A stretch of DNA of 64,000 bases from Anomaloglossus baeobatrachus (GCF_048569485.1 NC_134358.1:223390986-223454985); one strand, 5' to 3'; counted from the stretch's first letter, positions 10,681 through 23,052 are shown. Made by a program: numbers and translations. The notes: generated from the sequence alone by a model not told the origin.

Positions 10681-13509
10681 ATGAGTGGCAAAAGGACAGA
10701 TGCTGGTGGAAAGGGGAACAGGCGTGTTGGAAAAGGAAAAAAAGGTTGTGTCCATGGGGAAGGTGGGAAAGGTACATTAACATCTGCTGAAGATAGGCCA
10801 TCTTCCAGCAAAAGTAAGATGTCTACTACTTTCCATTGACAATCTGATGTGCTCCCTTTTATACGGAACAAAACAACTGGAACAAAGGTAGACGATGCAC
10901 AAAAAAACCCCCACATGCTTGAATGGATCTCAAGTGCTACAACAAGTGGCCGCTCCTCCACCTCAACTTCAAAATCCAAAAAACAACATTCCTCTGTGTT
11001 GTCCTCCCAATCGCACTTGCTTTCTCCCAGCACTCAAGTCTCCACCTGCCCTGCAGAGTATGGTGTAGCAGAGATGGTTGAGTCTGCAGAGCTGTTCAGT
11101 CACATTATAGGCTGGGAATCAGAAGTCTGCTCCCAAGCTACAGTGAGTACAGACCAGGAAATGGTCTGCAGTGATGCCCAGAAGCTTTGTGAGTCAGATT
11201 CAGGCCCTGATGACAACGTTTCTGAGCATAATGTAGACCCTCATTCCCAAACTGTAACACCTGTTGGTGGAGACAATGAGGAACATACTGATGATGAAGA
11301 GACACAGATACCAGATTGGGATGACAAATTAACTATTCAGTCAGGGCAGGAAGAGGTTAGGTCTGAAGGCGAGGGGAGTGCAAACACAACGCTTGATGAT
11401 GACGTTCTAGATCCCACATACTGTCAACCCTCAGTTGGGTACTCGAGGAGGTCACCAGAGGCGGTGGAGGAGGATGCAACTGACGGCGAAGTAACCTTGC
11501 GCCTTCCTGGACAGAGTCGGAGTACTGGAAGCACATCAACAAATGCATCCTCAGCCACCACTCTGCCTCTGAGCACAAGTCGGGGTGGCTCTGCAGGTTG
11601 CATGTCCTCTAAGCCTTGCCTAGTGTGGTCCTTTTTTGACCTTGCAAAGGATCTCCCAAATCATGTGATCTGTAAGATTTGTCGGCAATCTATAAGTAGA
11701 GGCCAAAACCTCACCAGTTTGACAACTTCTTCCATGAATCGTCACATGAATAACAAGCATAAGTCTCAGTGGGAAGCTCTCTGTGCAATGCGGCCTAGCG
11801 GAGCAGGCCAACCATCGCCTGCCCTTTCCAGTGCATCCGCGCACTCTTCATCTTCTATGACTGTGGGGACCTGTTCTTCCACGCAGACCTTCCACCACTT
11901 TCACCGCAACAGGCAGTTTGCTTGGTAGGTCGTCAGTTGGTTTGGAAGGGGAAACAAGTGCTGGTGTACAGCTCTCTCAGAGCACCAACGTTGGATGAAG
12001 GCAACATCATGTCTCCGCCTGCACTTTCCTCACAGACCTGCAGTTTTTCAGGGACACCCTACTCACCACCGTCTCCACACAGCAGCCAGATCTCGGTCCC
12101 TCAGATGTGGACAAATAAAAGGCCATTTCCTCCGAGCCATGACAAAGCTAAGAGGTTGACTTTATCCCTCTGTAAGCTCTTGGCTACCAAAATGCTGCCT
12201 TTCCGCCTGGTGGACACACAGGATTTTCAAGACCTTATGTCCGTCGCAGTGCCCCAGTACCAGATGCCCAGTCGCCACTACTTCTCCAAGAAAGGTGTGT
12301 CTGCGCTACACCAGCATGTCGCACACAACACCACCGCTTCCTTGAGAAACTCTGTGTGTGACCGGGTGCATTTCACCATCGATACTTGGACCAGTAAGCA
12401 TGGACAGGTGCGTTACATGTCGCTGACTGGGCACTGGGTAACTATGGTGATAGATGGAGAAGGGTCTGCTCAACAAGTCTTGCCGTCCCCACGACTTTTG
12501 CGTCAATCCTTTGTATGTCGAAGTTCCTCCACTGCTTCTGCCTCCTCAACCTCGTCTGGGTCCTCCACCTCCGCCCCAAGCCTTCCTGGTCAGGCCACCC
12601 GCGTTGCAACTGCGCACAAGGAATAATGCACACCTCCTTACTATGCTGGCAGCAGAGCTCAACGGCATCAGGCGGTCTTTAGCTTGAAACATCTTGGAAA
12701 TATGAGTGACACAGCGGATGAGTTGTGGTCAGCTCTGCGGTCCGAGTTTGGTAAATGGTTGTCTCCACTCAACCTGCAGCCAGGGAAGGCCGTGTGCGAC
12801 AATGCTGCAAACCTGGGTGCGGCCCTTTGCCGGGGCAAGGTGACACACGTGCTTTGTATGGCTCATGTGTTGAACCTTGTTGTCCAGCAATTTTTAACCC
12901 ACTATCCTGGCCTAGATGGGCTTCTGCACAGGGCACGGTAACTCTCTGCTCACGTCCGCCGTTCAACCGCCACAGCTGACCGACTTGCATCACCTCAGAA
13001 GTCATTCGGCCTGCCGGTTCATCGCCTGAAATGCGATGTGGCGACACGCTGGAATTCGACTCTCTCTCTTACAGCGACTTTGACAGCATCGCCGAACCCT
13101 GGTGCAATACGTTATGATGTATAGCCTGGGCCAACGAGATACAGAGGTGGGGCAGATCACGCTGATGGAGTGGTCTCAGATCAAGGACCTATGCACCCTT
13201 CTGCACAGTTTCGACATGGTGACGAGTATGTTTAGCGCTGACAATGCTATTATCAGCATGACAATTCCAGTCATTTACATGCTGGAGCAAACGCTAAACA
13301 CTATTCGGAGTCAGGGGGTGGGACAAGAGGAAGGGGAGGAACTACAGGAGGATTCATATGCAGAAGGGATACCAACATCTACAAGGTCCAGACGTTCATC
13401 ATCACCAAGGCGGAAGGCATGGGACGGTGGTGGAGAGGGATTAACAAGGGCGCATGGTAGCAGACAAAATAATGAGGAAGGTGCAGGAGTCCACTTGCTG
13501 TGTTTTTAA
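10681..13509 (+). pseudogene. hAT-A transposase (ZBED-like), decayed
   Basis: A DNA-cutting enzyme of the hAT superfamily, normally binding element ends through a BED zinc finger. The reading starts at MSGKRTDAGG (10681) and has a Lys/Gly-rich N-terminus and an acidic Ser-rich segment. A BED finger follows with CKIC and HMNNKH (about 11630-11770). Then come the DTWTSKHG catalytic segment (about 12385), VCDNAANLGAA with the second catalytic Asp (about 12795) and MEWSQIKDLCTLL (about 13165). It carries an in-frame TGA near 10837 and later frame changes. One frame change fits an intron (about 12442-12671, GT..AG). The part after about 13500, including the dimerisation domain, is absent. Confidence 0.75.
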
Positions 13510-13965
13510 AAATGAGCCAAGATAAACAAGTCTTGGTTCAGCAAGGACTTTGCTACCTACCCCGGTGTCATCCTGGGGACAGTTAAGGCTGGCGTATTTT
13601 TTGAATGTGCTTGATGCAAATCAAAACATCCTGTTTGCAACTAGGGCACAAGTGATGCCACTGAAGGGTGTGGCCCAATTTTTGGAAAAAAGGGAGACTC
13701 TGCTTGGAGTCCGCTTGCTGTGTTTTTAAAAATGAGCCAAGATGAACAAGTCTTGGTTCAGCAAGGACTTTGCTACCTACCCCGGTGTCATCCTGGGGAC
13801 AGTTAAGGCTGGCGTATTTTGGAATGTGCTTTATGCAAATCAAAACATCCTGTTTGCAACTAGGGCACAAGTGATGCCACTGAAGGGGTGTCTGTGTGGC
13901 CCAATTTTTGGAAAAAAGGGATAGTCAGCTTGGAGTCCCCTTGCTGTGTTTTACATGATTTTAGA
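13510..13965 (+). repeat. Two ~225-bp tandem units from the hAT 3' end
   Basis: Two copies of the unit starting at or near a MNKSW-coding stretch (near 13523 and 13742), with gtcatcctgggga and gggcacaagtgatgcc inside. The same unit occurs twice in hAT-B (23574-24000) and 11 times in hAT-C. Confidence 0.75.
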
Positions 13966-14309
13966 AGGGCATGACATGCCTATATCTGTGTCTCCTCCTC
14001 TTTTTCCTCATCCAGCTGTTTAGTTTTCGCATGAGTATTTGTCCTTGTCACTTTCCCATGTGCTTGTGTTGTCTTGGGAGTTGTTTGTCACCTTTTGGAC
14101 ACCTTTGAGGGTGTTTCCTAGGTGTTTTTATGTGTTTGTGATTGCTTCCCATTGTTTTCAATGGGGTTCGAGAGGTTCGTCGAACGGCTTGCCGAACCGA
14201 ACTCGAACGTGGCCTTCATTCGACGAACCGAGTTGAACTCGAGCCTCTAGCGGTTCTCTCATCTCTATTTGTGACTTGAGTCCCACTAGCTGGATTCCTG
14301 CTATTTTAC

Positions 14310-14881
14310 TGTCCTGTCCTCACTAAACGGGCCAGGGCTCATATAGCTATACAAGCAGATAAACCGGTGTGCAGGATTGTCCAATAAGGAGACTGTGCTG
14401 GAATCTGTGTTTTATTGAACATCACAGCATATTAGGGAATGGTAAAACTGGAAATTACAGAAATACATGCAATTAGCGCATGATACGGCAGAAACATATA
14501 TTAAACATTACATATGTTACATTAATGTTTATAGGCTAGAGACTGAACAATACAGTAATAACTAGAGGCTAGCATAAGCAGAACTAGATGCAGAAAACAC
14601 CAATACCTACCAGCAATACAATCGCATGGGGGGACAATAATGGAGTCTGTTCTTCCTCAAGACAGGATGAAAGGAAATGGAGGCTGAGTTCCCAGAATGC
14701 ATTGCAAAGGGGTGGGGAATCGATATGAGGGAATGAGACTGTAATAATAACTCTGGCCACTAGATGGAGGCAAACTACAGATCATAAATAACCAATGTGA
14801 ATACTTCTATATTCTTAGCAAATATAAAACATTATGCAAATAAACGTCCAGAAACAAAGATTGGATGTCGGAGACAGAACA
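14310..14881 (-). repeat. BEL/Pao 5' LTR
   Basis: 572 bp, partner of 4555-5126; begins tgtcctgtcc and ends gacagaaca on the plus strand. Confidence 0.9.
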
Positions 14882-15600
14882 TCAACCCTGGCCGATTTTC
14901 CGTTTTGTTTTTTTCGCTTCCCTTCTTCTGAGAGCCATAACGTTTTTAATTTTTTGTCAATCTTGCCATATGAGAGCTTGTTTTTTGTGGGAAAAGTTGT
15001 ACTTTTAAATGAAATCATACGTTTTACCCTATAGTGTACTAGAAAACTGCAAAAAAATTCCAAGTGAGGAAAATTGCATAACAAGTGCGATTGAATGATG
15101 GTTTTTGGGATATTTTATTCACCGTGTTCCCTATATGATAAAACTGACGTGGCGGTGTGATGCTTCAGGTCAGTCCAATTTCGTAGACACCAAACATGTA
15201 AAGCTTTTCTTTTATCTAAAGGGTTAAAAAAATTCAGAAGTTTTTCCCCAAAAAAGTGGCGCACTTTGTGCGCCATTTTCCACAACCCATATCATTTTCA
15301 TTTTTGGGATCTATGGCTTAGTGATGGCTTATTTTTTGTGCCTCCAGCTGATGTTTTTAATGGTACCATTTTTGCACAGATGCTACGTTTTGATCACCTG
15401 TTATGGCGTTCTGCACAAGATTTGCGGCGACCAAAAAACGTAATTTTGGTGTTTGCAGTTTATTTGCCGCTATGCTATTTACCGATAAGATTAATTGATT
15501 TTATATTTTGATAGATCGGGCATTTCTGAAAGAGACAATACCAAATATTTGTATATATTTTTTAATTTTCAATGTTGCGAATGTCTGATCACTCATTCAT
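14882..15600. repeat. High-copy amphibian-type interspersed repeat (target of the BEL/Pao element)
   Basis: Starts tcaaccctggccgattttcc and continues the words broken off at 4554. It includes gagcttgttttttgtggg and gcgaccaaaaaacgtaatt. No coding capacity. I recognise the style as a frequent frog repeat but cannot name its family. Confidence 0.5.
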
Positions 15601-16170
15601 TTTTGTTGATCACAACTACACAGCTGTGATCACCAGAAATACTCACCTCTTGTTACAGGCAGCACTCGGCCGGGTGAAACGGGAAGTGAGTCAGGAGTCG
15701 TAATGTGACCCTGTGCTACCATGGCAACCATCAGCTCACAATGATCCCATCATGGTGCCGCCAATGGACCCAGGTGAGTTAAGATTTGCTGCAGTGTGGA
15801 TTTAAATCGTGATGTCACATTTTGACAGCACAATTTAAGGAGTTAAAAGGCATGGGTGGATCGCGGATCCACTCGTGCCTGCGAGGTACACATGTTAGCT
15901 GTTCAAATCAGCTAACATGTGCACGGATCACTGGTGGCTGCCTGCAGCAGCTGCAGGTGATTACAACTATATGGCTTATGAGGCTTATGACGTTATGTTA
16001 TGGTCCGCGTTTGTTAAGGGTTTAATTTTTAATACTTTGTAGAGAATCCCAGGCAATGGCTACCTGAAGTTTGGAAGCCACGGACATCACCACACACTGG
16101 GTTTCCTCCTTAGTGATGCTTTGTCTGTTTGTTGTTATTACAACTTATTGCCTCTTTTTGTCTCAAGTTA
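15601..16170. other. Unassigned, probably continuation of the repeat
   Basis: Moderately GC-rich, with a small inverted pair around 15890-15920 (acatgttagctgttc / cagctaacatgt). No credible gene. Confidence 0.4.
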
Positions 16171-16740
16171 AGGGCCGTTACATGTGTCTATTTATCGTGT
16201 GATCGCATATGTGATCGCAGCCGCCCCCATGGTTTGTGCATTACGGGCAATTTGTTGCCCGTGTCGCACAAAGTCGGTTACCCCCGTCACACATACTTAC
16301 CTCCCGGATGACGTCGCTGTGGGAGGCGAACATCCTCTTCCTGAAGGGGGAGGGATGTTCGGCATCACAGCGACGCCACACAGCAGCCGGCCAATAGAAG
16401 CGGAGGGGCGGAGATGAGTGGGAAATAACATCCCGCCCACCTCCTTCCTTTCGCATTGCCGGCGGGACGCAGGTAAGCTGTATTCATCGTTCCCGGGGTG
16501 TCACATGGAGCTATGTGTGCTGCCTCGGGAACGATGAAGAACCAGCGCAGAGAAGTTGGGACGATATTATGAAAATGAACGGTGTGTCAACGAGCAACGA
16601 TAAGGTGAGTATTTTTGCTCGTTCACAGTCGTTCAGTGGTGTCACATGGTACGATATCTCTAACAATGCCGGATGTGCATCACAAACTCCGTGACCCTGC
16701 CGACATATCGTTAGATATATCGTCCCGTGTAACGGGGCCT
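16171..16740. mobile_element. PIF/Harbinger-type MITE, TTA target
   Basis: TTA occurs directly at both sides (16168-16170 and 16741-16743). The termini AGGGCCGTTACA and, reversed, AGGCCCCGTTACAC match. It is 570 bp and has an inner palindrome around cgttcccggggtgt / cctcgggaacg. No transposase, so it must move in trans. Confidence 0.7.
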
Positions 16741-17230
16741 TTAGCTGATTGATTGATTAACGAGCTAAATTGACCCAGATCTAAGCACAAACCTTCCTAT
16801 ATAAGTAAACCTAGCTAAGGGGAAGTATTTATGCAGGGGGCATTTGTGCAGATTTTATCAAGTGCTGATTTTAATAAGTGCACAGCAGTTATTCATGGCA
16901 GTTATACAGGGCAGGAGACAGGTAAGGCATGTAAGACAAACAAACAAACTTGCTCCAAATGTTTGTGTATTGCAAAATGCTTCCACCCTATGTATTTGTA
17001 CCATTTATATGCTAGCTGCTTCAATCTTTCATTTCTACCGCTCTTTTACACACCCAGTACACTCCATCTATATCAGTCCTTCTCTCCTCTCCTCTCCTAT
17101 GTACTGCTCTTATGCTTTTTTCAAAATTATAAACCATCCAGATCCATTCACTCCCACCATGCAACGAAATAGACAATCTCATAAATCTCTTAACCACATG
17201 CTCACTCTCTCTATTCTCCTTCTCCTTTAA

Positions 17231-18112
17231 GCAGGAGATATTGCACCTAATCCAGGACCTTCTTATAATAGTAAGCTCAATTCCTTCCCTGGCATACTCA
17301 GAAACCCCTTAAATCTCATTACTATTCTTTGCATACCTTCTGTCTCTTTTAACTGTGCCCTTTGGAACTCACGCTCAGTGTGTAACAAACTCTCCTTCAT
17401 CCATGACTTCTTCCTTTTAAATTCCCTCAACCTCCTGGCTCTTACTGAGACCTGGATTCATAAGTCAGACACCACCGCAGCTGCTGCTCTCTCATATGGT
17501 GGCCTACAATTTTCTCACACCCCTATACTTAACAACAGATCAGGTGGAGGTGTTGGGCTGCTGCTTTCTCCAAACTGCACTTTTCAGGTCATCCCTCCTG
17601 TTCCCTCACTTATCTTCCCTTCTTTTGAGGTTCACACTGTCAGGCTTTACAGACCCTTCTCCCTGCAAGTAGCAGTTGTGTATTGCCCTCCAGGCCCAAC
17701 TAGCCAGTTCTTGGATAATTTCGTCACTTGGCTTCCACATTTTCTAGCCTGTGACCTCCCCACTCTTGTCATGGGGGACTTTAATATCCGTATTGATGAT
17801 CCTCCCTCCCCAGCTGCCACTCATCTTTTATCTCTAACCTCCTCTCTTGGTCTTGCACAACTAACTAACTCTTGTACACATGAAGGTGGGAATACGCTGG
17901 ACCTGGTCTTCTCCCGCCTCTGCTCAGTGAATGATTTTACTAACTCCCCTCTCCCACTCTCTGACCACAACCTTCTTTCATTCTTGGTCAAGCGAAGTCA
18001 ACCCACTCAGGACATCCCCACTTACCTCCCATATAGGAATATACACGCCATTAACACCCAGAAATTTCTGAAGAAGTTGCAGTCATCACTGGCCCCAATA
18101 TCCTCCCTCTGA
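17231..18112 (+). pseudogene. L2 LINE endonuclease part of ORF2
   Basis: The reading opens with AGDIAPNPGP, a 2A-like motif of L2/CR1 elements, immediately after an in-frame TAA at 17228-17230. Endonuclease landmarks follow in order: LLALTETWIH, GGGVGLLL, VVYCPPGP, the catalytic VMGDFNIRIDD and LSDHNLLSF. This enzyme nicks the target so that reverse transcription can be primed. An in-frame TGA at 18110-18112 separates it from the RT part, which continues in the same frame. Upstream, the same frame runs from about 17159 (MQRNRQSHKS) to the TAA. Confidence 0.8.
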
Positions 18113-19354
18113 TGTCCTGAATCTGCTGTAAAACATTATAATGAAACCCTGCAGAGTGCCCTAGATGAAGCTGCACCTGCTACATGCAGAGCAACTCGGC
18201 GCAGACGGAAGCAGCCCTGGCACACGTTGCAAACACGCTTTCTCCAGCGGTGTTCCAGGTGTGCTGAACATCTGTGGAGAAAATCCAATCTAGCCGAAGA
18301 TTTCATCCATTATAAGTTTATGCTCAAAACATACAATGCTGCTCTTCACCTCTCCAAACAAGCGTACTTTAACACCCTCATCACCTCTCTAGCCAACAAT
18401 CCTAAACGACTCTTTGATACTTTCTATTCCCTCCTCGGACCAAGAGTTCTTGCCCCAACCACCAACCTCAGCGCAGATGACCTGGCCAATTATTTGAAAG
18501 AAAAAATTGACCATATACGCCAGGAAATTTCCGCACAGCCTCATAACACCACACATTGTCTGATCTCCTACACTTCATCTAGCTCACTTTCACTCTTTGA
18601 TCCGGTCACAGAAGAAGAAGTCACCAGGCTCCTCGCATCTTGTCGTCCTACTACCTGCACCAGTGACCCTATTCCCTCACATCTCCTTAAATTTGTCACC
18701 CCAGCTGTCACCATTCACCTAACTAAAATATTCAATCTCTCTCTCTCCTCTGCTGTCTTTCCCTCCTCCTTCAAACATGCCAACATACACCCATTACTTA
18801 AAAAACCATCCCTGGACCAAAATTGTGCCTCTAACTACAGACCTGTCTCTAATCTTCCATTCATCTCAAAACTCCTGGAACATCTGGTCCACTCCCGTCT
18901 AATTCGATATCTGTCAGATAATTCTCTCCTCGACCATCTACAATCCGGTTTTCGCTGCTTACATTCAACTGAAACTGCTCTTACTAAAGTCTCTAATGAT
19001 TTACTAACAGCTAAATCTAATGGTCACTACTCCCTGCTGATCCTACTGGATCTCTCTGCTGCATTCGAAACTGTGGATCACCAGCTCCTCCTCACTATGC
19101 TCCGCTCTATCGGGCTCAAGAACATCGTTCTTTCTTGGTTCTCCTCTTACCTCTCTGACCGCTCATTCACTGTATCCTTTGCCAGATCCTCTTCCTCTCT
19201 TCTTCCCCTTACGGTCGGGGTTCCTCGGGGTTCAGTCCTTGGCCCCCTCCTTTTCTCTTTATACACAGCCCCTATTGGACAAACCATCAGCAAATTTGGT
19301 TTCCAGTACCATCTCTATGCTCATGACACCCAACTGTACACATCTTCTCCTGAC
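18113..19354 (+). pseudogene. L2 LINE reverse transcriptase part of ORF2
   Basis: Same frame as the endonuclease part. It has [10 protein letters not shown] near 18215, [25 protein letters not shown], the motif [27 protein letters not shown] and the motif C block as YAHDTQLY. The usual YADD has one catalytic Asp replaced by His, so this copy would not be active even without the hAT insertion at 19354. The remaining thumb and C-terminal part lies at 48178-49541. Confidence 0.85.
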
Positions 19355-20330
19355 TAGAGATGAGCGAGCATCTAGAGGCTCGAGTTCGGTTTGTTGAACG
19401 GAGGCCGCGTTCGAGTTCGGTTAGCCGTTCGACGAACCTCTCGAACCCCATTGAAAACAATGGGAGGCAATTACAAACACATAAAAACACATTATAAATA
19501 TACACATACAGTTAATAAACATTGCCATAACACTTACAGGTCCCTGTGACGCGTCCAGCACTCTGTCTCCCGCCGCTTTTCCTTCCGATAATCGCTGCAT
19601 ACTCCTGGTAACCAGCACTGATGATAGGACCTATCGTGACGTCAAAATAGCATGTGACCAGTCACATGTCTATTATCTCATTGGCTAAACACTGGTCACA
19701 TGGCTATGACGTCATGCTAGGTCCTGTCAGTGCATCTCTCCGGTACGCGGTGCTCGTTTGAGCATGTCCGTGTACCGGCGAAATGCTCTGGTATATGGTC
19801 GACTCCCCGTTCCTGCATGTGGACGCTCTTTACAGAGCCAGCCACATGCAGGGACTAGCTGTCAAAGCCGGTAAATAGCGGCATCGGGAATCACGTGATC
19901 GGAGCACCGTTGCTATGGTAACACGTCTGCCAGCGGTGATGTCACCGCTTACAGCACGCAGCGGCAGCGGGAATCACGTGATCGGAGAACCGTTGCTATG
20001 GTAACCCGTCTGTCAGTGGTGACATCACCGCTTACAGCCAGCAGCCTCTGATCTCTCACGGAGAGAAAAGACTGCACGGGAAGCAGCAGCGTCTTCCTCC
20101 CATGCAGTGCTGCTGATGTAGCAGAGCTGCATGGGTTGAAGGAGAAAGAAGACAGAAGACCAGGATTGTGGAGGGCTGACAGGGAGTAATAAACATGGAG
20201 TCTCTATGTGTGTCTGTGTATTTATTTGTATTAAAGTATTTTTTCTCTTTGTGGTGTCTTTTTTTTAACCCTTTATTGGAGATTCTTAATGGCCGGGTCA
20301 AACTTGCCTGACATTAAGAATCTCTGGTTT
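19355..20330 (-). repeat. Outer hAT, 3' terminal region
   Basis: Holds tcgag/ttcg subterminal repeats (19370-19450). It also has two near-copies of a ~100-bp GC-rich block with aatcacgtgatcggag and ccgttgctatggtaac (about 19885-19935 and 19970-20015). Confidence 0.6.
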
Positions 20331-21640
20331 AATACTAGCTAGTAAAACAAAGCTAGTATTAACTCATCATTACCCAGCAAGCCACCCGACTCCAGGGCAG
20401 CTGGAAAAGTTGGATACAGCGCCAGATGATGGTGCTTCTATGAAAGCGCCATTTTATGACACGGCTGCGGACTGCAATTCGCAGCAGAGGGGCCAAAAAA
20501 CCTCGGGCTAACCTGTGCAGCGGATTCCAATCCCCAGCTGTCTAGTTGTACCTGGCTGGACACAAAAATGGTGCGAAGCCCACGTCGTTTTTTTTTTAAA
20601 TTATTTCATGAAATTCATGAAATAATTAAAAAAAAGGCTTCCCTATATTTTTAGTTCCCAGCTGGGTACAAATAGGCAGCTGGGGGTTGGGGGCGGCAGT
20701 ACCTGCCTGCTGTACCTGGCTAGCATACAAAAATATGGCGAAGCTCACGTCATTTTTTTCGTAGTTTTTTGGCAAAAAAAAAAAATGCTTCCCTGGATTT
20801 TCCATTGCCAGTGAAGGTAACACCAAGCAGTGGGAGTTAGCAGCTAGTAGCTGCTTGGATTACCCTTAGCTAGTAATACAAAAAATGCAGCGGGAGCCCA
20901 TATATATTTTTTTTAATTATTTATTTAAATAACTAAAAAAAAAAATTGGCTTCCCTGTATTTTGATTGCCTGACATCACAGTGCTGTAAAAATAAATCAT
21001 TCAAAAAAATGACGGAGCGCTCCGCGGTATTTTTGATTCTCAGCGCAGATAAAGCAGACAACTACGGGTTGCCACCCTCATCTGCCTGGCGTTACCTTGG
21101 CTGGCAATCAAAATGCAGGGAACCCCATTAATTTTTTTTATTTAAAAAAATAGTTAAAAAAAAAAATGACGTGGGGTCCCCCCATTTTTGATAGCCAGCT
21201 AGGGTAAAGCAGATGGCTGTAGCCTGAAAACCACAACTGGCAGCTTTACTGTGGTTAGCGATCCAATGTGGAAGTCACCCCAGGCTGTTTTTTTTATATT
21301 TTTTTTATAAATATTAATAATTACAAAAAAAAAGTAGGGTCCCCCCCCAAATTGGATCACCAGCCAAGGTAAAGTGGACAGCTGTGGTCTGGTATTCTCA
21401 CAGTTATTGAGTTATTGGCCCTTCACAGCCTAAAAATAGCAGGCCGCAGGCGCCCCAGAAATGGCGCATCCACTAGATGCGCCAATCCTGGCGCTTCACC
21501 CCAGCTCATCCCGTGCCCTGGTGCAGTGGCAAACGGGGTAATAAATGGGGTTGATACTAGCTGTAAGGGCACCTGACATCAAGCTCAGCAGTTTGTGATG
21601 TCATGGCGTCTATCAGATACCCGACATCACAAACTGTCAG
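20331..21640 (-). repeat. Degenerate tandem segments with A/T palindromes inside the outer hAT
   Basis: Repeated pattern of an A-run/T-run palindrome (for example near 20590, 20755, 20910, 21135, 21295) followed by 'gcttccctg...ttgccag' or 'cccccatttt.gatagccagc' words, roughly every 160-180 bp. Non-coding. Interrupted at 21641 by a solo LTR. Confidence 0.55.
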
Positions 21641-22789
21641 TGGGACGCCCTGGACCCCAGGGGTCACAGGTTACTACATCACATACACCCCCCCACACTA
21701 GAAAGGTACCACCAGTCAACCACAAAGACCTGATTGCCTCCCTCAGAGTCAGACAGGCACACCAGGTGGGCGGAGTCAGGCATAAAGACACGCCCTCCGA
21801 GGAGTCTGCTGGCCTAAGGCAGGAACACAGTAGACAGTTCAGTTCTGTACAGTAGAGTGGAGAGTAGTGGAGTACGGTTCTGTGCGGGGCCTGGGTTGGA
21901 GCCTAGGACTCCCCCAAACAGTTAGGCAGGCAGACGGCAGTGGCCGCCTGAAGGAGACTGGGAATACGACCGGTGGAACCGTGAGGGACCGGGACAGGGT
22001 AGCGGCCCGCTGGAACCGAATTGGGGAGCCAACAGGATACCGGAGCACCAGGCAGGGTACTCAGACTCTGAACTAGGCTATATGCCACCACCATAGTCAG
22101 ATTAACTGATTGCGGTCTGGACCTCAGGGGTTCATTCCCACCAAAGTGCAGATTTAAGGCAACAGCCCAACCCGCCCGGATAATAGCCACCGCCAGAGGC
22201 CAGAGATCCAAGGGCCAGCGTCTGCTTGCAAAAGGGGCTCCTACGACACATACACGCCTGAGAGCGGACTACCAGTGCCCAGGCACAGTGGTCACACTAC
22301 AAACACAGGTGCAGGAGAAAGGCGGACATTGCCAACCCGACTAGGAAGCTGCAGCCGGCTGCGGGCCCCGTTCACCCCTCTGTTTGGTTTACCAGTGATT
22401 CTGTGTGGTTTAATCGTGAGTACACCAGTGCCATCCAGCACCACACCGCGTCGCCCTGTAGCCCTGCGCCCTGCACCCCGGCCCTTGCCCAACCGGGCCC
22501 AGGGACCAACATCCCCTATCCACGGAGGGGTCAGCCCTGCGCCACCACATCGCTCCCAGGAGTCCCCGTACCTACACCGCAGCGGTGGTGTCCACCATCA
22601 CCACAACCCGTGGGTGGCGTCACGAACAATCATCCTAAAACCAAACACCCGCATTCCCCCGCGCGTAGCGCCAACCCCCTTGCAGAGCGACGTGACCCCC
22701 GGGTCCATGAGAGACTCGACCCACCGCCCGCAGTACGAGCACGGATCCGAGCGGCTCGGCAGTCGCAGCTGAGGCCGCGGGGCGGTACA
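21641..22789 (+). mobile_element. Solo LTR (fossil), ~1.15 kb
   Basis: Starts tgggacgccc and ends ggcggtaca, with a 4-bp duplication tcag at 21637-21640 and 22790-22793. Removing it rejoins the outer hAT sequence. It is GC-rich, and its GC-rich reading frames are accidental. Probably a Ty3/gypsy-type LTR left by LTR-LTR recombination. No internal region is present. Confidence 0.6.
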
Positions 22790-23052
22790 TCAGTACTAAC
22801 AAAAAAAATAGACAAAAAAATGTATTTGGAAAAACACTCCCCAAAACATTCCCTCTTTCACCAATTTATTGTAAGGAAAAAAAAATAAGGGAGTCCCAAG
22901 ACGATTCTGGACCGTCTAGAATATGGGGGGACACGTTCAGGGAACGTATCCCCCATTTTGTAGGAGTGCAGACCCTCCATGTGAGGAGTGTGGGTGCAAT
23001 GAATCTGCACCCACTATCCCCGGGTCCACAGCAGCAGAGTCCATGTCGTAAC
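22790..23052 (-). repeat. Outer hAT continuation up to the hAT-B insertion
   Basis: AT-rich then 'gtccatgtcgtaac'. The last eight bases gtcgtaac (23045-23052) fit the hAT target pattern and abut the hAT-B terminus. I did not find the matching copy on the far side. Confidence 0.5.

Larger units (their letters stand above)
9614..14267 (+). mobile_element. hAT-A: hAT transposon with ZBED-type transposase remains
   Basis: Both ends carry TAGAGATGAG-type inverted termini, and the ends hold the tcgaac-rich subterminal repeats shared by all hATs in this window. The flanks ctggtgac and tttgtgac match at 6 of 8 positions and fit the hAT target pattern nTnnnnAn. It is 4,654 bp and lies in the leader of the BEL/Pao fossil, so it is younger than that element. 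The transposase is interrupted and lacks its C-terminal dimerisation domain. Confidence 0.85.
4555..14881 (-). mobile_element. BEL/Pao LTR retrotransposon fossil
   Basis: Two 572-bp LTRs of equal length enclose a minus-strand gag-pol region. The LTRs start TG and end CA on the plus strand, and the flanks tcaat (4550-4554) and tcaac (14882-14886) form a near-perfect 5-bp target duplication. The gag zinc knuckle, an A17-type protease/RT region and an RNase H segment identify BEL/Pao. The LTRs differ at about 17 positions by eye (about 3%), so the insertion is fairly old. It is broken in several places and has since received a PLE fragment (6355-6617) and a hAT (9614-14267). It is a fossil. Confidence 0.85.
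16800..19354 (+). mobile_element. L2-clade LINE, 5' and central part
   Basis: Non-LTR retrotransposon carrying an apurinic endonuclease and a reverse transcriptase. The 5' boundary is uncertain (about 16.8 kb). It stops at 19354, where the outer hAT entered, and resumes at 48178. The target duplication ctcctgac on both sides of the hAT proves the two halves were one element. Confidence 0.85.

Noticed and set aside
21860-22888. Overlapping Pro/Arg-rich readings of 60-165 codons
   Set aside because: They lie in a GC-rich solo LTR, in several frames, with no domain or codon pattern.
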